A DNA stretch of 34,974 nt from Bacteroidales bacterium (lineage in GTDB: Bacteria > Bacteroidota > Bacteroidia > Bacteroidales > P3), in NCBI GenBank assembly GCA_017501495.1, contig JAFVWV010000045.1, positions 1 through 34,974 on the forward strand, in the 5' to 3' direction. Shown piece after piece: positions 7,327 through 15,947 of the stretch. The notes beneath the pieces were generated by a model. It saw only the letters and a list, made by a program, of their open reading frames with translations, made no database searches and was not told the DNA's origin. The translations under genes and the position numbers were made by a program. How positions within the stretch are numbered: the first letter of the stretch is position 1; every line of letters begins with the position of its first letter.

Positions 7327-8363
7327 CAGCATTTAAGATTTTCGATAAAGGATGTGAAGAAAGACGCCACATCAATCTTGTCGTCGAGCATGCGCTGCCG
7401 ACGCTTTTGGTAGTCTTCGCGCAGACTGTCAGAAGCAAGCATTGCGCTGACAGTGGAATAGAGCAACTCAGGCTGCGAGGTGGCGATGCCGACGGTGAGG
7501 TGGTACTTGTGTTCGAGTTCTTCGAGCACACCGATGCGACCGGCAAAATCGTTGAAACGCACCGATGGGGTGCCGAGCATGGCAGCCTCGACGGCCATAC
7601 TCTGACTGTCGCCGATATAGATTTTTGCGAAAGCCATGATGTGGTGTATGTCAAGAGGGTTGATCTGGAGCCGGTGCGCTTCAAGCTCGTCGGGCAACGG
7701 GCGCTCCGAGGTGATATAGACCTCGCCGTGCGGCGAGAGCATGTCGACCAGATGGCGCGCTATTGCATCGGTGATGCCATGGGCATTGGCGCTTACATCG
7801 TGATAGGCGTTGAGTTGTGCGAACCGCAGCAGGAAATAGGGCCGGTCGTGCGGGAAGTAACGGTCGACCACAGAGGGGTCGGGGGTGAACCGAAGCGGAT
7901 GCAAATATGCAAGTTTGTGGAAACCCGCATAGTGTGTTGTCTTGCCTTCGAGAGGGCCATTGTTGCACGATACCGGCGAAAGGTACTGGTCTGCAAAGGG
8001 TTTGACTGCTTTTATAAACTGAGGAACGATTGCTGCATCGTCTTCAGCCATCACCACCGAGCGTCGCCGCAGCAGCCACGCCACCTGTGCCACTTCGGGA
8101 GTGGAGCCGACCAACACATCAACCTTGTGTGAAAGAGAGAAGCAAAACACCCTCCACAGTCTGAGCATCAGCGTGAAAGGCGACTTCTTGCCAGAAGGGA
8201 GAATATTGACATACGGCATGCCGGACTCTTTCAGCAGCTCTTCGAGTATGTCCTTCTTTCGGATGAGGACATACGTCTGATGACCATCGCGCTGCAGGTC
8301 AGCGATAGTGTTCTTGTACATGTGGAAATGGGCGGGATGGCCCAGTTGGAAAAGGACTCTCAT
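7326..8363 (-). CDS. DUF354 family protein, GT-B-like
   Basis: 345 aa starting at MRVLFQLGHPAHFH. I chose the ATG at 8363 because it overlaps the upstream acetyltransferase stop as ATGA and matches the usual family start; a longer frame to 8504 gives an Arg/His-rich non-family N-terminus. DUF354 proteins resemble UDP-GlcNAc 2-epimerases/GT-B folds and are common in archaeal and bacterial polysaccharide loci. The Gly-rich N-terminus, GSTPEVAQVAWLLRRRSVVMAEDDA and the C-terminal GDSQSMAVEAAMLGTPSVRF (a nucleotide-sugar-like site) fit. A glycosyltransferase role is likely but the reaction is unknown. It is coupled to the deacetylase by TGATG, a pairing typical of capsule clusters. Confidence 0.85.
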   Translation of the reverse strand: MRVLFQLGHPAHFHMYKNTIADLQRDGHQTYVLIRKKDILEELLKESGMPYVNILPSGKKSPFTLMLRLWRVFCFSLSHKVDVLVGSTPEVAQVAWLLRRRSVVMAEDDAAIVPQFIKAVKPFADQYLSPVSCNNGPLEGKTTHYAGFHKLAYLHPLRFTPDPSVVDRYFPHDRPYFLLRFAQLNAYHDVSANAHGITDAIARHLVDMLSPHGEVYITSERPLPDELEAHRLQINPLDIHHIMAFAKIYIGDSQSMAVEAAMLGTPSVRFNDFAGRIGVLEELEHKYHLTVGIATSQPELLYSTVSAMLASDSLREDYQKRRQRMLDDKIDVASFFTSFIENLKC

Positions 8364-8857
8364 AGCTGTTTGATAACCTTGGCCGGAACACCGGCCACTA
8401 AAGTGCGAGGCGGTACATCGCGGGTGACTACCGCGCCGGTGGCGATGACAGCCTCGTCGCCGATAGTGACACCGTAGATGATTGTTACGTTGGGCATTAT
8501 CCACACCCGGCTACCGATATTGACGGGTTTGACTGTGAGTGGATATACTTCTTTGAGAGGAGTCCGGGTTGGTATGCACCCATGCGCTGTGATGGTGCAA
8601 CGGTCGCCGATGGCGGTGTCGTCGCCGATGACAATTTGCTCTGGGAAGGCGCGGTCGAAGAGACAGTCGTGGCCTATGTATACTCTCTTCCCGACATGCA
8701 CTCCGCTCCAGCGGTACATTTTGGCCCGCCAACCCTTGAAGGGGATGAAAAACATAAGGCGCGACAGGGAGAAGCGCCACAGTTGGATGAAGGTGTACTT
8801 TGCACGGCCTCCAAGACTGTCGAGGCCATGATATTGCAATATCTCTTTGCTGGGCAT
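8360..8857 (-). CDS. Left-handed beta-helix acyltransferase (hexapeptide repeat)
   Basis: A 165-aa sugar O- or N-acetyltransferase of the LbH/CatB-WcaF class. An N-terminal helical segment with basic residues (GRAKYTFIQLWRFSLSRLMFFIPFKGWRAK) precedes hexapeptide repeats: VHVGKRVYIGHDC, IVIGDDTAIGDRCTI, VNIGSRVWIMPNVTII, VTIGDEAVIATGAVVTRDV, ending GVPAKVI. The catalytic His is probably the one in ITAHGCIP. It lies 4 nt after the PaaK-like gene and overlaps DUF354 by ATGA. The acceptor sugar cannot be told from sequence. Confidence 0.9.
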   Translation of the reverse strand: MPSKEILQYHGLDSLGGRAKYTFIQLWRFSLSRLMFFIPFKGWRAKMYRWSGVHVGKRVYIGHDCLFDRAFPEQIVIGDDTAIGDRCTITAHGCIPTRTPLKEVYPLTVKPVNIGSRVWIMPNVTIIYGVTIGDEAVIATGAVVTRDVPPRTLVAGVPAKVIKQL

Positions 8858-8861
8858 AGGA

Positions 8862-10151
8862 CTATTCGTCTATGATGGTGAGACGTTTGTTATTATGCAT
8901 CAACGGTATATCATCTACCACAGAAACCGAAACAGGCACACCAAGAAGCGACTGCCAATGGTCGACGATATAGCGCTCGATGTCTTGATTATAAAGGTCG
9001 TTGACTACAAGGCGGAACATGATGCTGCCGTCGTGGCGTTTCACCACCTGGTAGGATTCGACAGACCGTCTTGTCGGTCGATCGTCCTCTTGGAAGAAAC
9101 CGACAAAATTGTGCACCGTATAGCGTCCTCCCTTGGTATCGATGAGGGTCTCGCATTCGCGGCCCATGATGCGTATTATCTGTCCGTTGCAGACCTCGAC
9201 GAGGTCCTGTGTGTCGTAGCGGACAAATGGATGTGCAAGGTTCCAGAAGTCGGTGCTCACCACACGGCCAATGCCGTCGACCACAGGATGGTTGCTATCG
9301 TCGAGCACTTCGATGATGCCGTAGTAGCCGCACACACGATAGCCGTCGTGGGCTGGAGTCTCGTAGGTGTTGGGGGTCCCCTCGCAGCTGTAGGAATCGA
9401 TGACGTCGCAGCCAAAAGCCTTCTCGATTTCGGCCCTATAAGGCGCAGAGAGTGTGGAGCCAGTGGTGAAGACATGCTGCGGCTGGAATGAGTAGCCCGG
9501 GTGACTGTTGCGGTAGCGCGCCAGCAGATAGAGCGGCACGGGATATGAGCGAATATATCGGGGACGACTGCATTCAATCTCCGTCAAGATAGATTTCAGA
9601 GTCTCGTCGTCGACAGAGAAGAACGGCACATAGATGCAATTGTTCACTCGGTCCTGCAGGGTTTTCAACCGGCCATGGCGTACACCGTTGGCAATCTTCA
9701 TGTAGCGGTCGCCCAGTTTGTATCCAGCCTGATACCAGGTGCGCAGTTTGGCAGCGGTGTTCACGGAGTCGGAACGGCGGCATGTATAGAACGAGAACGG
9801 CTCGCCGGTGCTGCCACTGCTGCGGGCATCAATACGCTCATTCGCGGGGTAATGTTCGGCGGCGAAGCGGGCGATGCCTTCACGCCGCATGAGGGCCTTG
9901 CTCACTATAGGCAATTGGTTCAAACAGGCCGCATCAGGACTTATACCGCTGGCAGCAAACCACTCACGGTAGAAAGGTACCTCGGCAGCAGCAAAACGCA
10001 GCAGCCGGTGCAGTTGCTCCTCTTGGTAAGCAGACATCTGCTCCGGTGTCCATTTCTCGGCTTGGCGCAAACGGCGCAAATCGCCATAGACATGCTCGCC
10101 ACGAAGCAGGTCGCTCAACGGAAGTATTATCTTCTCATGCAGAAAGGCCAT
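8862..10151 (-). CDS. PaaK/CapK-like adenylate-forming enzyme
   Basis: 429 aa, of the phenylacetate-CoA ligase/coenzyme F390 synthetase family, of which CapK-like members occur in capsule loci. Typical features are an N-terminal helical region ending in VPFYREWF, the nucleotide-binding SSGSTGEP loop (111-118), YSCEGTPNTYE (~250), DFWNLAHPFVRYDTQDLVEV (~315), and a C-terminal domain with GGRYTVHNFVGFFQEDD. These enzymes activate a carboxylate with ATP; the substrate here is unknown and could be an amino acid or organic acid attached to the glycan. It overlaps the GT4 gene by 17 nt. Confidence 0.88.
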   Translation of the reverse strand: MAFLHEKIILPLSDLLRGEHVYGDLRRLRQAEKWTPEQMSAYQEEQLHRLLRFAAAEVPFYREWFAASGISPDAACLNQLPIVSKALMRREGIARFAAEHYPANERIDARSSGSTGEPFSFYTCRRSDSVNTAAKLRTWYQAGYKLGDRYMKIANGVRHGRLKTLQDRVNNCIYVPFFSVDDETLKSILTEIECSRPRYIRSYPVPLYLLARYRNSHPGYSFQPQHVFTTGSTLSAPYRAEIEKAFGCDVIDSYSCEGTPNTYETPAHDGYRVCGYYGIIEVLDDSNHPVVDGIGRVVSTDFWNLAHPFVRYDTQDLVEVCNGQIIRIMGRECETLIDTKGGRYTVHNFVGFFQEDDRPTRRSVESYQVVKRHDGSIMFRLVVNDLYNQDIERYIVDHWQSLLGVPVSVSVVDDIPLMHNNKRLTIIDE

Positions 10152-11142
10152 AGGCTTTATATATTGCTTCTCGGATAGATTCCCAACGGTATTGCTCCAC
10201 TATGCGCCGCGCCTGCATTGTGATGGCCAGGGCCACCGTCGGATTCTCGACAGCCCAGAGCATCTTCTGTGCCAGCTCGGCATCGTTGTCGCTCTCGAAG
10301 AGCAATCCGCTGCGGCCGTTCTTAATCATATATGGCACTCCACCGACATTGGACGAAATGACCAACAGGCCGGCATTCATGGCTTCCAGAAGCGACACCG
10401 GCATATTATCCACTTTCGGCGCGGAAAGAAGCACGTCGGAGTTCGCCAGTTGGCGGAATATCTCGCTGTTGTCGACACGACCAGTAAAAGTCACGTTGCG
10501 AAGTCCCATATCATCGGCCATACGCACAAGCTCGGCATGCAGCGAACCGTCGCCGACGAGTGTCAGGCTGGCATCGCCTATCTTGGCCTGGACACTGCGG
10601 AAAGCGCGCAAAATACATGGAATATTATACAACTCTTCATGAGCTCTGGTACAAATATATCGTGGGGCAATAGTTTCGCGCTGACGGAAATGAGCAGCAT
10701 CGATATCGACGATGTTCGGAATAACCGTGCACGGCAAACCATAGCGACTGAAAACGCCTTCAGTGAAACCGCTGAGGACAATATTGCAATCGGTCTGCGA
10801 CAGCACACGTTTTACGAGACGCGTCCGCTTGGCAAAGAAACCTTCGGCGCCGCCGCCATGATAAGTAAGCACCACACGTTTATGTGCTTTGCGACCGGCA
10901 TACACAGCCATGACTGCCGGCAAGAATCCCCACCCGGAACAACAATGCACATGCAAAACATCATAGTCGCGAGCCAAGTTCCTGAGTTTGCGCGGCAAAG
11001 ACAGTCGTTTCAAAGCAGACCCCTTGATGTTGAAGACATCTACATCATGGCCTTCCTTCCGCAGGTGCTTTTGTAGCTCTTCCACCTGACCCGAGATGCC
11101 ACCGACCCCAGGTCGATAATTACATACCAATAGGATCTTCAT
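10135..11142 (-). CDS. Glycosyltransferase family 4
   Basis: 335 aa, GT-B fold. I chose the ATG at 11142 (MKILLVCNYRPGVGGISGQVEELQ), one base after the upstream stop, over an 8-residue longer frame. The N-terminal Rossmann domain has the Gly-rich acceptor loop GVGGISGQ. The C-terminal Glycos_transf_1 domain carries LTLVGDGSLHAELV, VTFTGRVDN and PVSLLEAMNAGLLVISSNVGG. The donor-site EX7E motif is atypical: Asp (DNMPVSLLE) replaces the first Glu. The donor is probably a nucleotide sugar and the enzyme acts on the cytoplasmic face. Confidence 0.92.
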   Translation of the reverse strand: MKILLVCNYRPGVGGISGQVEELQKHLRKEGHDVDVFNIKGSALKRLSLPRKLRNLARDYDVLHVHCCSGWGFLPAVMAVYAGRKAHKRVVLTYHGGGAEGFFAKRTRLVKRVLSQTDCNIVLSGFTEGVFSRYGLPCTVIPNIVDIDAAHFRQRETIAPRYICTRAHEELYNIPCILRAFRSVQAKIGDASLTLVGDGSLHAELVRMADDMGLRNVTFTGRVDNSEIFRQLANSDVLLSAPKVDNMPVSLLEAMNAGLLVISSNVGGVPYMIKNGRSGLLFESDNDAELAQKMLWAVENPTVALAITMQARRIVEQYRWESIREAIYKAYGLSA

Positions 11143-11143
11143 A

Positions 11144-12547
11144 CTAAAAGAGCCCTCGGGAACCAAGTTTGAAGAACGCCCACGCGAATGCCATCACAGG
11201 GACAATCCAGTACCATATCTTGATGAACCGGTAATTCTTTGCATTCAGCTGTGTAATTCCATAGGCCGCCATGATAAGCAACATGGGCAGGCCTGGCAAC
11301 AAGAAGCGCTCCGAATTTGCAAATCCGCTCATGGAAATGATACCAAGGTAAGCAATAACAAAACTGCCTATAAGTGAAAGATTCCGCCAGTTCTTGGTGA
11401 TGAAGAGTGCGCTGAATACGGCGATGAGTACAAATCCTCCGAGGAAGTTACGTACGTAGTTACCTCCGCTGAGCATCTGCTGGGTGTACTGTTCATCGAC
11501 ATCGACCATTGTCGGGAACGGAAGCACGAACATCACAGGGGCCATCACGGTTCCTGTTGCATATTTTGCCCATTGGTTACCTTTCTCAGTTTGGGCCATG
11601 CGTTTATTGGCCTGGTTTGTGTCTTTTTCTTCAATATATCCTTCGAGTTCCGTCATGATAACGCCTCCTGTCAGCGTTAATGCTGCAAGAACGCCCCATC
11701 CGATGAGCATAATGCGTTTCTTCTTTCCGATGACGGATGTGTTGGTGAAAACAAGAGCAGTGACAAAAGAGAATACTGCGGCCGCGCCCAATACAGTGCG
11801 GAAGGTAAAGAGGCTTATTGCAAGTAATACAGGGAGGGCAATGGTGAGGACATTGTATTTCTTGCTTCGTAACAAGTAGTCGGCACGTTCCAGATAGGCT
11901 ACCATCAAGAAAATCATAAAAGCTTCCTTCATATGCAGACCGCAGTAGAATATCAGGTTGGGCATGAAGCAGACAAAGATGGCCGCCAGGCGGCCCCCTT
12001 CTTCCCCAATATTTCGTTTGGCCAATAAGTATATAAGCGGTACGGCGGCGGCGCTAAAGACTGAGTTGATAAGGCGGGGAAACAAGATGTTTTCTCCGAA
12101 GATTTTTGCCAGGAAGGTGAGGTAGAAGACATATCCAGAGTCTGATATAGTGGTGGTGTCCACGAACAGATAGTTCCAGATATCTTTCCATTTCGTATGG
12201 ATATTTCCTGTCGACTCCTCGTAATACCAAAGAGCGTCACCTGCTGAGAATTCAAAAGGAATTCCGGTCTTGAGAGTATAGAAGATGTAGGAGAAAAACA
12301 CCCAAAACACGCGTAACCCTAATGCGACAAGAAACAGATTTATCAGCAGTCTCTTTTGTGGCAAGTCTTGCCACCTTTTGCTGCAGTATGAACTTAGCAG
12401 GAAGAACCCCACCACCCAGACGATGCCCATGAGTATGAACTCCCACGACATAGCATGTCGGATAAAGAATATGCTGACGGCTGCCAATGCGCCTAAGTAC
12501 AAGTATATGCCTTTGGCGGCTATCTGTTTGGGGAAGAATGGAATCAT
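11144..12547 (-). CDS. Multi-pass membrane protein, GT-C/GT39-like
   Basis: 467 aa with about 11 hydrophobic segments and a polar loop (~100-135) carrying GDALWYYEE, where GT39/ArnT-like GT-C enzymes place their catalytic acid. FPRLINSVFSAAAVPLIYLLAKRNIGEEGGRLAA and FIPNLIFYCGLHMKEA-like segments also fit the GT39 family. A GT-C enzyme would use a lipid-linked sugar on the periplasmic side. The alternative is an O-antigen polymerase (Wzy), which also has many helices and poor conservation, and no other Wzy candidate is in the window. It is followed by GT4 after one base and separated by 67 nt from the formyltransferase gene, a gap with nothing recognisable. Confidence 0.75.
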   Translation of the reverse strand: MIPFFPKQIAAKGIYLYLGALAAVSIFFIRHAMSWEFILMGIVWVVGFFLLSSYCSKRWQDLPQKRLLINLFLVALGLRVFWVFFSYIFYTLKTGIPFEFSAGDALWYYEESTGNIHTKWKDIWNYLFVDTTTISDSGYVFYLTFLAKIFGENILFPRLINSVFSAAAVPLIYLLAKRNIGEEGGRLAAIFVCFMPNLIFYCGLHMKEAFMIFLMVAYLERADYLLRSKKYNVLTIALPVLLAISLFTFRTVLGAAAVFSFVTALVFTNTSVIGKKKRIMLIGWGVLAALTLTGGVIMTELEGYIEEKDTNQANKRMAQTEKGNQWAKYATGTVMAPVMFVLPFPTMVDVDEQYTQQMLSGGNYVRNFLGGFVLIAVFSALFITKNWRNLSLIGSFVIAYLGIISMSGFANSERFLLPGLPMLLIMAAYGITQLNAKNYRFIKIWYWIVPVMAFAWAFFKLGSRGLF

Positions 12548-12614
12548 ATCAATAAGTCTACAAGATTCGGAATTATTCGGCTTTTTCGGTTAGAGAATAA
12601 AGTCCTGATAGAAA

Positions 12615-13358
12615 CTATCTAAAAATGAGTTTTAGTTGTAACAGCAGGTACTGCCGAAGGTTCGGTAGGGTATAGATAGGGCCATATTTCTCAATGGAGG
12701 TTGGAGAGAATTCTGGATTCTGGATTTTCTGTAGTGCCTCGTGCATCATTGCAGTGCTGCAGTCGAAGGCACGTTCACTAAGAGTTGATACGGTGTCATC
12801 TTTTTTTATTGAAATTGACATCTCCACAATTGGCGTTCCTTTGTCAATGCCGGCCGATAATCGTTGCACGGTGACGCCCATCGCTTTTTCGTTGTGGTAG
12901 AGCTCCCAAAAACCGACAGGCTGACCACGGTATTTTCTCATGTCGCCGTGGTGGTAGGACAGGATGCCGTTGGGGGCAAGCGATAGAAGCGACTCTTTTA
13001 CAATGCCGAAACCGCCAAGCATCACCATTGCCTCTGGCTGCAGGGCGTGTAGTGTTTGGGCGGTCTCTTCTGTATAAGGATGTTGGGTTTCAGTGTAATC
13101 GATGCCATGGGAGGTAAAGAATTCCCTGGAGGATACCGAAGGCTGTTTCTTTGCGAAGTGGCTCTTGAACAGCATGACAATCATGTAGCCGCCACGGCCT
13201 CGCTTGAGATTTTTCAGGAAACGTTTTTTTAGCGAAGGCCGTGGGCGACAGTCTACCAAAGCTCCGACAATATCTATCGTCGGGTCGTCCATTATGGGTT
13301 GCAACACCTTCTGTTGGAAGGAGTCAAGACCGATGCCGCAAAGTATCGCTATTTTCAT
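12615..13358 (-). CDS. Formyltransferase-fold protein, possible sugar N-formyltransferase
   Basis: 247 aa from MKIAILCGIG (ATG at 13358, overlapping the deacetylase stop as ATGA; a 21-residue longer frame lacks family features). The fold matches methionyl-tRNA/sugar formyltransferases: MVMLGGFGIVKESLLSLAPNGILSYHHGDMRKYRGQPVG region (about residues 111-148, including KYRG) and GIDKGTPI (171-177, with the conserved Asp172). In the catalytic N-x-H motif His136 is kept but Ser134 occupies the Asn position, so activity on N10-formyl-THF is not assured. Sugar formyltransferases act on amino-deoxy sugars. Adjacency to a CE4 deacetylase, which could expose an amine, is suggestive. Confidence 0.78.
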   Translation of the reverse strand: MKIAILCGIGLDSFQQKVLQPIMDDPTIDIVGALVDCRPRPSLKKRFLKNLKRGRGGYMIVMLFKSHFAKKQPSVSSREFFTSHGIDYTETQHPYTEETAQTLHALQPEAMVMLGGFGIVKESLLSLAPNGILSYHHGDMRKYRGQPVGFWELYHNEKAMGVTVQRLSAGIDKGTPIVEMSISIKKDDTVSTLSERAFDCSTAMMHEALQKIQNPEFSPTSIEKYGPIYTLPNLRQYLLLQLKLIFR

Positions 13359-14236
13359 TCGTGGGAGGCTTTGAATCCGTAGGATGGTTTGTGTAACCAG
13401 TGTTTCAGCAAGGCATAGCAACCGCTGGCCTTAACCATCAGTTCTGTCGTGTTTTTGGCGTCGTTCACTGAGAACCGCTTTAGTCTGAAGAGGTTGCTCT
13501 TTAGGTTGTTGTAGCCAGAATCTACGGTGATGCCGCATTCATATCCTGCCGCTTGTGTCAGGCTGATGTCGCGTGTGGAATAGTCGCCGTTGGGGTAGGA
13601 GAGGGCGTTGACGGTCAGTCCGAAGACCTCTTCCAGTTGCCGCTTCGACCCTATTATCTCTTTCTCGGCTGCAGTGTCGTTGCACTGTGGCAGTATCGGG
13701 TGGAAGCAGGTATGCGACTGGAAGTTCACCCATGGTATCATCTTTTCAATCTGCTCTTTGCTCAACGCCTGAGTGTCGCCGTACTCCTGCTCTTGTGAGA
13801 AATCGTATTGTCTCAGCGTTTCAAGTCGTCGTCCGTTGGCGATCTTTTTCAAGGCCTCTATCTGTGGCTTTATTTCCGTGTTGTGTCGGAACCAAAAATG
13901 GCGATGTGTCCCCACTATGGAGGAGCAGAGGAAGATGGTGACAGGGATTTGCATCTGCTTGATTACTGGCAACAAAGTGTAGTTGCTGGTGTGCCCGTCG
14001 TCGAAGGTGATGACGACGGCCTTGTTCGGCAAGCGTTTCCCGTCTTTCACGGCGTCGAGATAATCGTTGAGCCCTATGATGTTGTAGTGTCGCTTCAGGT
14101 AGCCGAAGTTACGTTCGGCATCGGTGGCATCCATGTCGTGGAAGAGCAAAAATGTCACCTTCCTGCGTTGTACTGCTTCGCGCCACACCCATGCCACGCC
14201 GCTCCATCTCAATGCCATGTATGCAATATTGCTCAT
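13355..14236 (-). CDS. CE4 polysaccharide deacetylase
   Basis: 293 aa. The NodB-homology motifs are intact: VVITFDDGHTSN (TFDDGH at 77-82, catalytic base and metal Asp), the H-x3-H metal pair in SHTCFHP (His175, His179), and LSYPNGDY (~213). The N-terminal KVTFLLFHDMDA matches the family core strand. No signal peptide is apparent (MSNIAYMALRWSGVAWVWREA is only weakly hydrophobic), so the site of action is uncertain. It joins neighbours by ATGA on both sides, to the GT upstream and the formyltransferase downstream, which supports a joint deacetylation-then-acylation step (inference). Confidence 0.9.
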   Translation of the reverse strand: MSNIAYMALRWSGVAWVWREAVQRRKVTFLLFHDMDATDAERNFGYLKRHYNIIGLNDYLDAVKDGKRLPNKAVVITFDDGHTSNYTLLPVIKQMQIPVTIFLCSSIVGTHRHFWFRHNTEIKPQIEALKKIANGRRLETLRQYDFSQEQEYGDTQALSKEQIEKMIPWVNFQSHTCFHPILPQCNDTAAEKEIIGSKRQLEEVFGLTVNALSYPNGDYSTRDISLTQAAGYECGITVDSGYNNLKSNLFRLKRFSVNDAKNTTELMVKASGCYALLKHWLHKPSYGFKASHE

Positions 14237-14952
14237 CCCAACAGTTTCCTCTTCAATTTAATTAGTCGAGTCATGTTCTGCTGGCCGATAATCTTCGCCA
14301 GTCGGCCAATATGCGCTTTTTTGTCCGACCACGAGCCCATGAAATGATGGTCGCAATAGGTGTTCTCGGTCAGCAGGAACTCCCCTGTGCTCTGCCTGGG
14401 GCAGAAGTAGTCGACAGGGTATATGGTCAGGTCCTTATAGGTCTGCAGTTTCCCTCCGTTGGGAATGAATCCGTTGTCGAGCATCAGCCTGTAGATACGT
14501 TGGCAGTTCGTTGTCGTGTCGAGGCTGCCGTCGGACTTCACGAAGTGGACCCCGTCGTAGGCGTGCAGTTGCTCGGTGGCCCATGCACCGCCGGCCTCGG
14601 AGGCCATGATGCCGGTGACGGGATACATCGTTTTTGTTCCCTCGTATCCTGTGAAGGCACTGTTGTCCAGCAGATTGTCCAGGGATTTAAGCACTTCTAC
14701 GTCGGTATCCATATATACCCCGCCTTCGGTCATCAGGGCGTACAACCTGACGTAGTCGGTTACGAAAGCGTATTTCTTGGCGCTGTATGCCTCGGATGTA
14801 TAGGGGGTGCAGTTTACGTCGAAGTTGTCTTCGTTCCACAGTTTGTATTCCCAGTCGGGCATGTGTCTGTGCCACGAGGCTATGCAGTCCTGTGCCAGCT
14901 GCGGCATCTCGCCGCGACCAAACCAGCAGTAATGTATCTTCTTCGGTATCAT
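14233..14952 (-). CDS. Glycosyltransferase with DXD motif (Gly_transf_sug/OCH1-like)
   Basis: 239 aa. Starts MIPKKIHYCWFG, the hallmark N-terminus of the capsular polysaccharide synthesis/mannosyltransferase OCH1-like family. WEYKLWNEDNFD and YAFVTDYVRLYALMTEGGVYMDTDVEV follow, with DTD at 82-84 as metal/nucleotide-sugar site. These are GT32-type GT-A enzymes that transfer hexoses in capsule or LPS synthesis. It overlaps the upstream GT2 stop by ATGA and the downstream deacetylase by ATGA. Confidence 0.9.
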   Translation of the reverse strand: MIPKKIHYCWFGRGEMPQLAQDCIASWHRHMPDWEYKLWNEDNFDVNCTPYTSEAYSAKKYAFVTDYVRLYALMTEGGVYMDTDVEVLKSLDNLLDNSAFTGYEGTKTMYPVTGIMASEAGGAWATEQLHAYDGVHFVKSDGSLDTTTNCQRIYRLMLDNGFIPNGGKLQTYKDLTIYPVDYFCPRQSTGEFLLTENTYCDHHFMGSWSDKKAHIGRLAKIIGQQNMTRLIKLKRKLLG

Positions 14953-15947
14953 GATTTTTTTATATATCTAAAGGCGTCGCGGTAGCCTCGGAAGAGGGAG
15001 GCGATGGCTGGCCAGTATTTGGGATGTAGGTTGATGGCTATGTTATAAAATGTATAGTTGTTCAGGGCGTACAATCCGCCAATCAGGGTGCGCAGCCTGC
15101 GTCGGCTTGGCCAGATGTGGAGCAGCCAAAACAGGGTTCGGTTACGCCCGATGGTGTAGAGCCGTATGCGTTTGGCCTCCAACTTGGTCTTGGCCGGACG
15201 TCCGGCGCCGGCATCCAGGTGGGTGTAGCCAGTCTCTGTGGCATAGGCGATTCGTCCTCCTTGCAGGTATAATTTGTAGAAAAAGACAGCGTCGTCGTAT
15301 GCGGCATACGACGACAGTCTGCCCTGTTCAAGCCAGGATTCCTCGGTGAATCGAACTTTTTTGGCCATGTCGCCCTTGATAAAAAAGCATTGGAAACATC
15401 CAGCCTGGCACAGTTTGTCTTCACAGTTCACATAGGTTCGGTGCCCTGCTGTCGAGGTGATGACATCGAACCACTCCGCTTTCCGTCGGCTGTAGAAGAC
15501 TTGTCCGGTAAAAGCCCCCCTGAATTTTTTTATTAATGCCCGTGTTTGTTGCTTTCGGGAAAGCCGTGGCGAAGAGGTGTCGGTTTTTTGTGCAGGGTAT
15601 GTGGGAAATGCCAGTGTGCAGTCCAAAGAGTGTTCCACCAGGTATTGGTACATCTTTTCTGCAAAGTCGGGAGGGAAGTCTAGGTCGTCGTCCAGCACCA
15701 GCAGGTATTGGCCTTTCGCTTCGTCTATGCCGACGGCCCGTTGCGTCACCATTCCTTTGGCACAGCGTACCACGCGTTCGTATCCGAGGATGTGGTCCAG
15801 TTCGTACCCTTCGGGGATGGCAATCACTATTTCGCGAGGTTTGACTGTCTGATGTTCAATTGCATCCAGCATTGTTCGATATTTCTCGCCTGTGGTGCCG
15901 AGAGTTCGGATAACTATGGAGTAGTCGAAGTCCATGTTGTTTTTCAT
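14949..15947 (-). CDS. Glycosyltransferase family 2
   Basis: 332 aa from MKNNMDFDYSIVIRTLG. The start at 15947 overlaps the upstream GT2 stop as ATGA; the longer frame to 16349 runs antisense-like through the upstream gene. The GT-A domain shows IVIRTLG, VTQRAVGIDEAKGQYLLVLDDDLDFP with DDDLD (86-90) as the metal-binding motif. The later AAYDDAVFFYKLYLQGGRIAYATETGYTH is typical of the acceptor part. No membrane helix is evident except a short C-terminal hydrophobic stretch. Confidence 0.9.
   Translation of the reverse strand: MKNNMDFDYSIVIRTLGTTGEKYRTMLDAIEHQTVKPREIVIAIPEGYELDHILGYERVVRCAKGMVTQRAVGIDEAKGQYLLVLDDDLDFPPDFAEKMYQYLVEHSLDCTLAFPTYPAQKTDTSSPRLSRKQQTRALIKKFRGAFTGQVFYSRRKAEWFDVITSTAGHRTYVNCEDKLCQAGCFQCFFIKGDMAKKVRFTEESWLEQGRLSSYAAYDDAVFFYKLYLQGGRIAYATETGYTHLDAGAGRPAKTKLEAKRIRLYTIGRNRTLFWLLHIWPSRRRLRTLIGGLYALNNYTFYNIAINLHPKYWPAIASLFRGYRDAFRYIKKS

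Noticed and set aside
8364-8504. N-terminal extension of the DUF354 frame
   Set aside because: It is Arg/His-rich, antisense of the acetyltransferase, and the ATG at 8363 with an ATGA overlap matches the family start.
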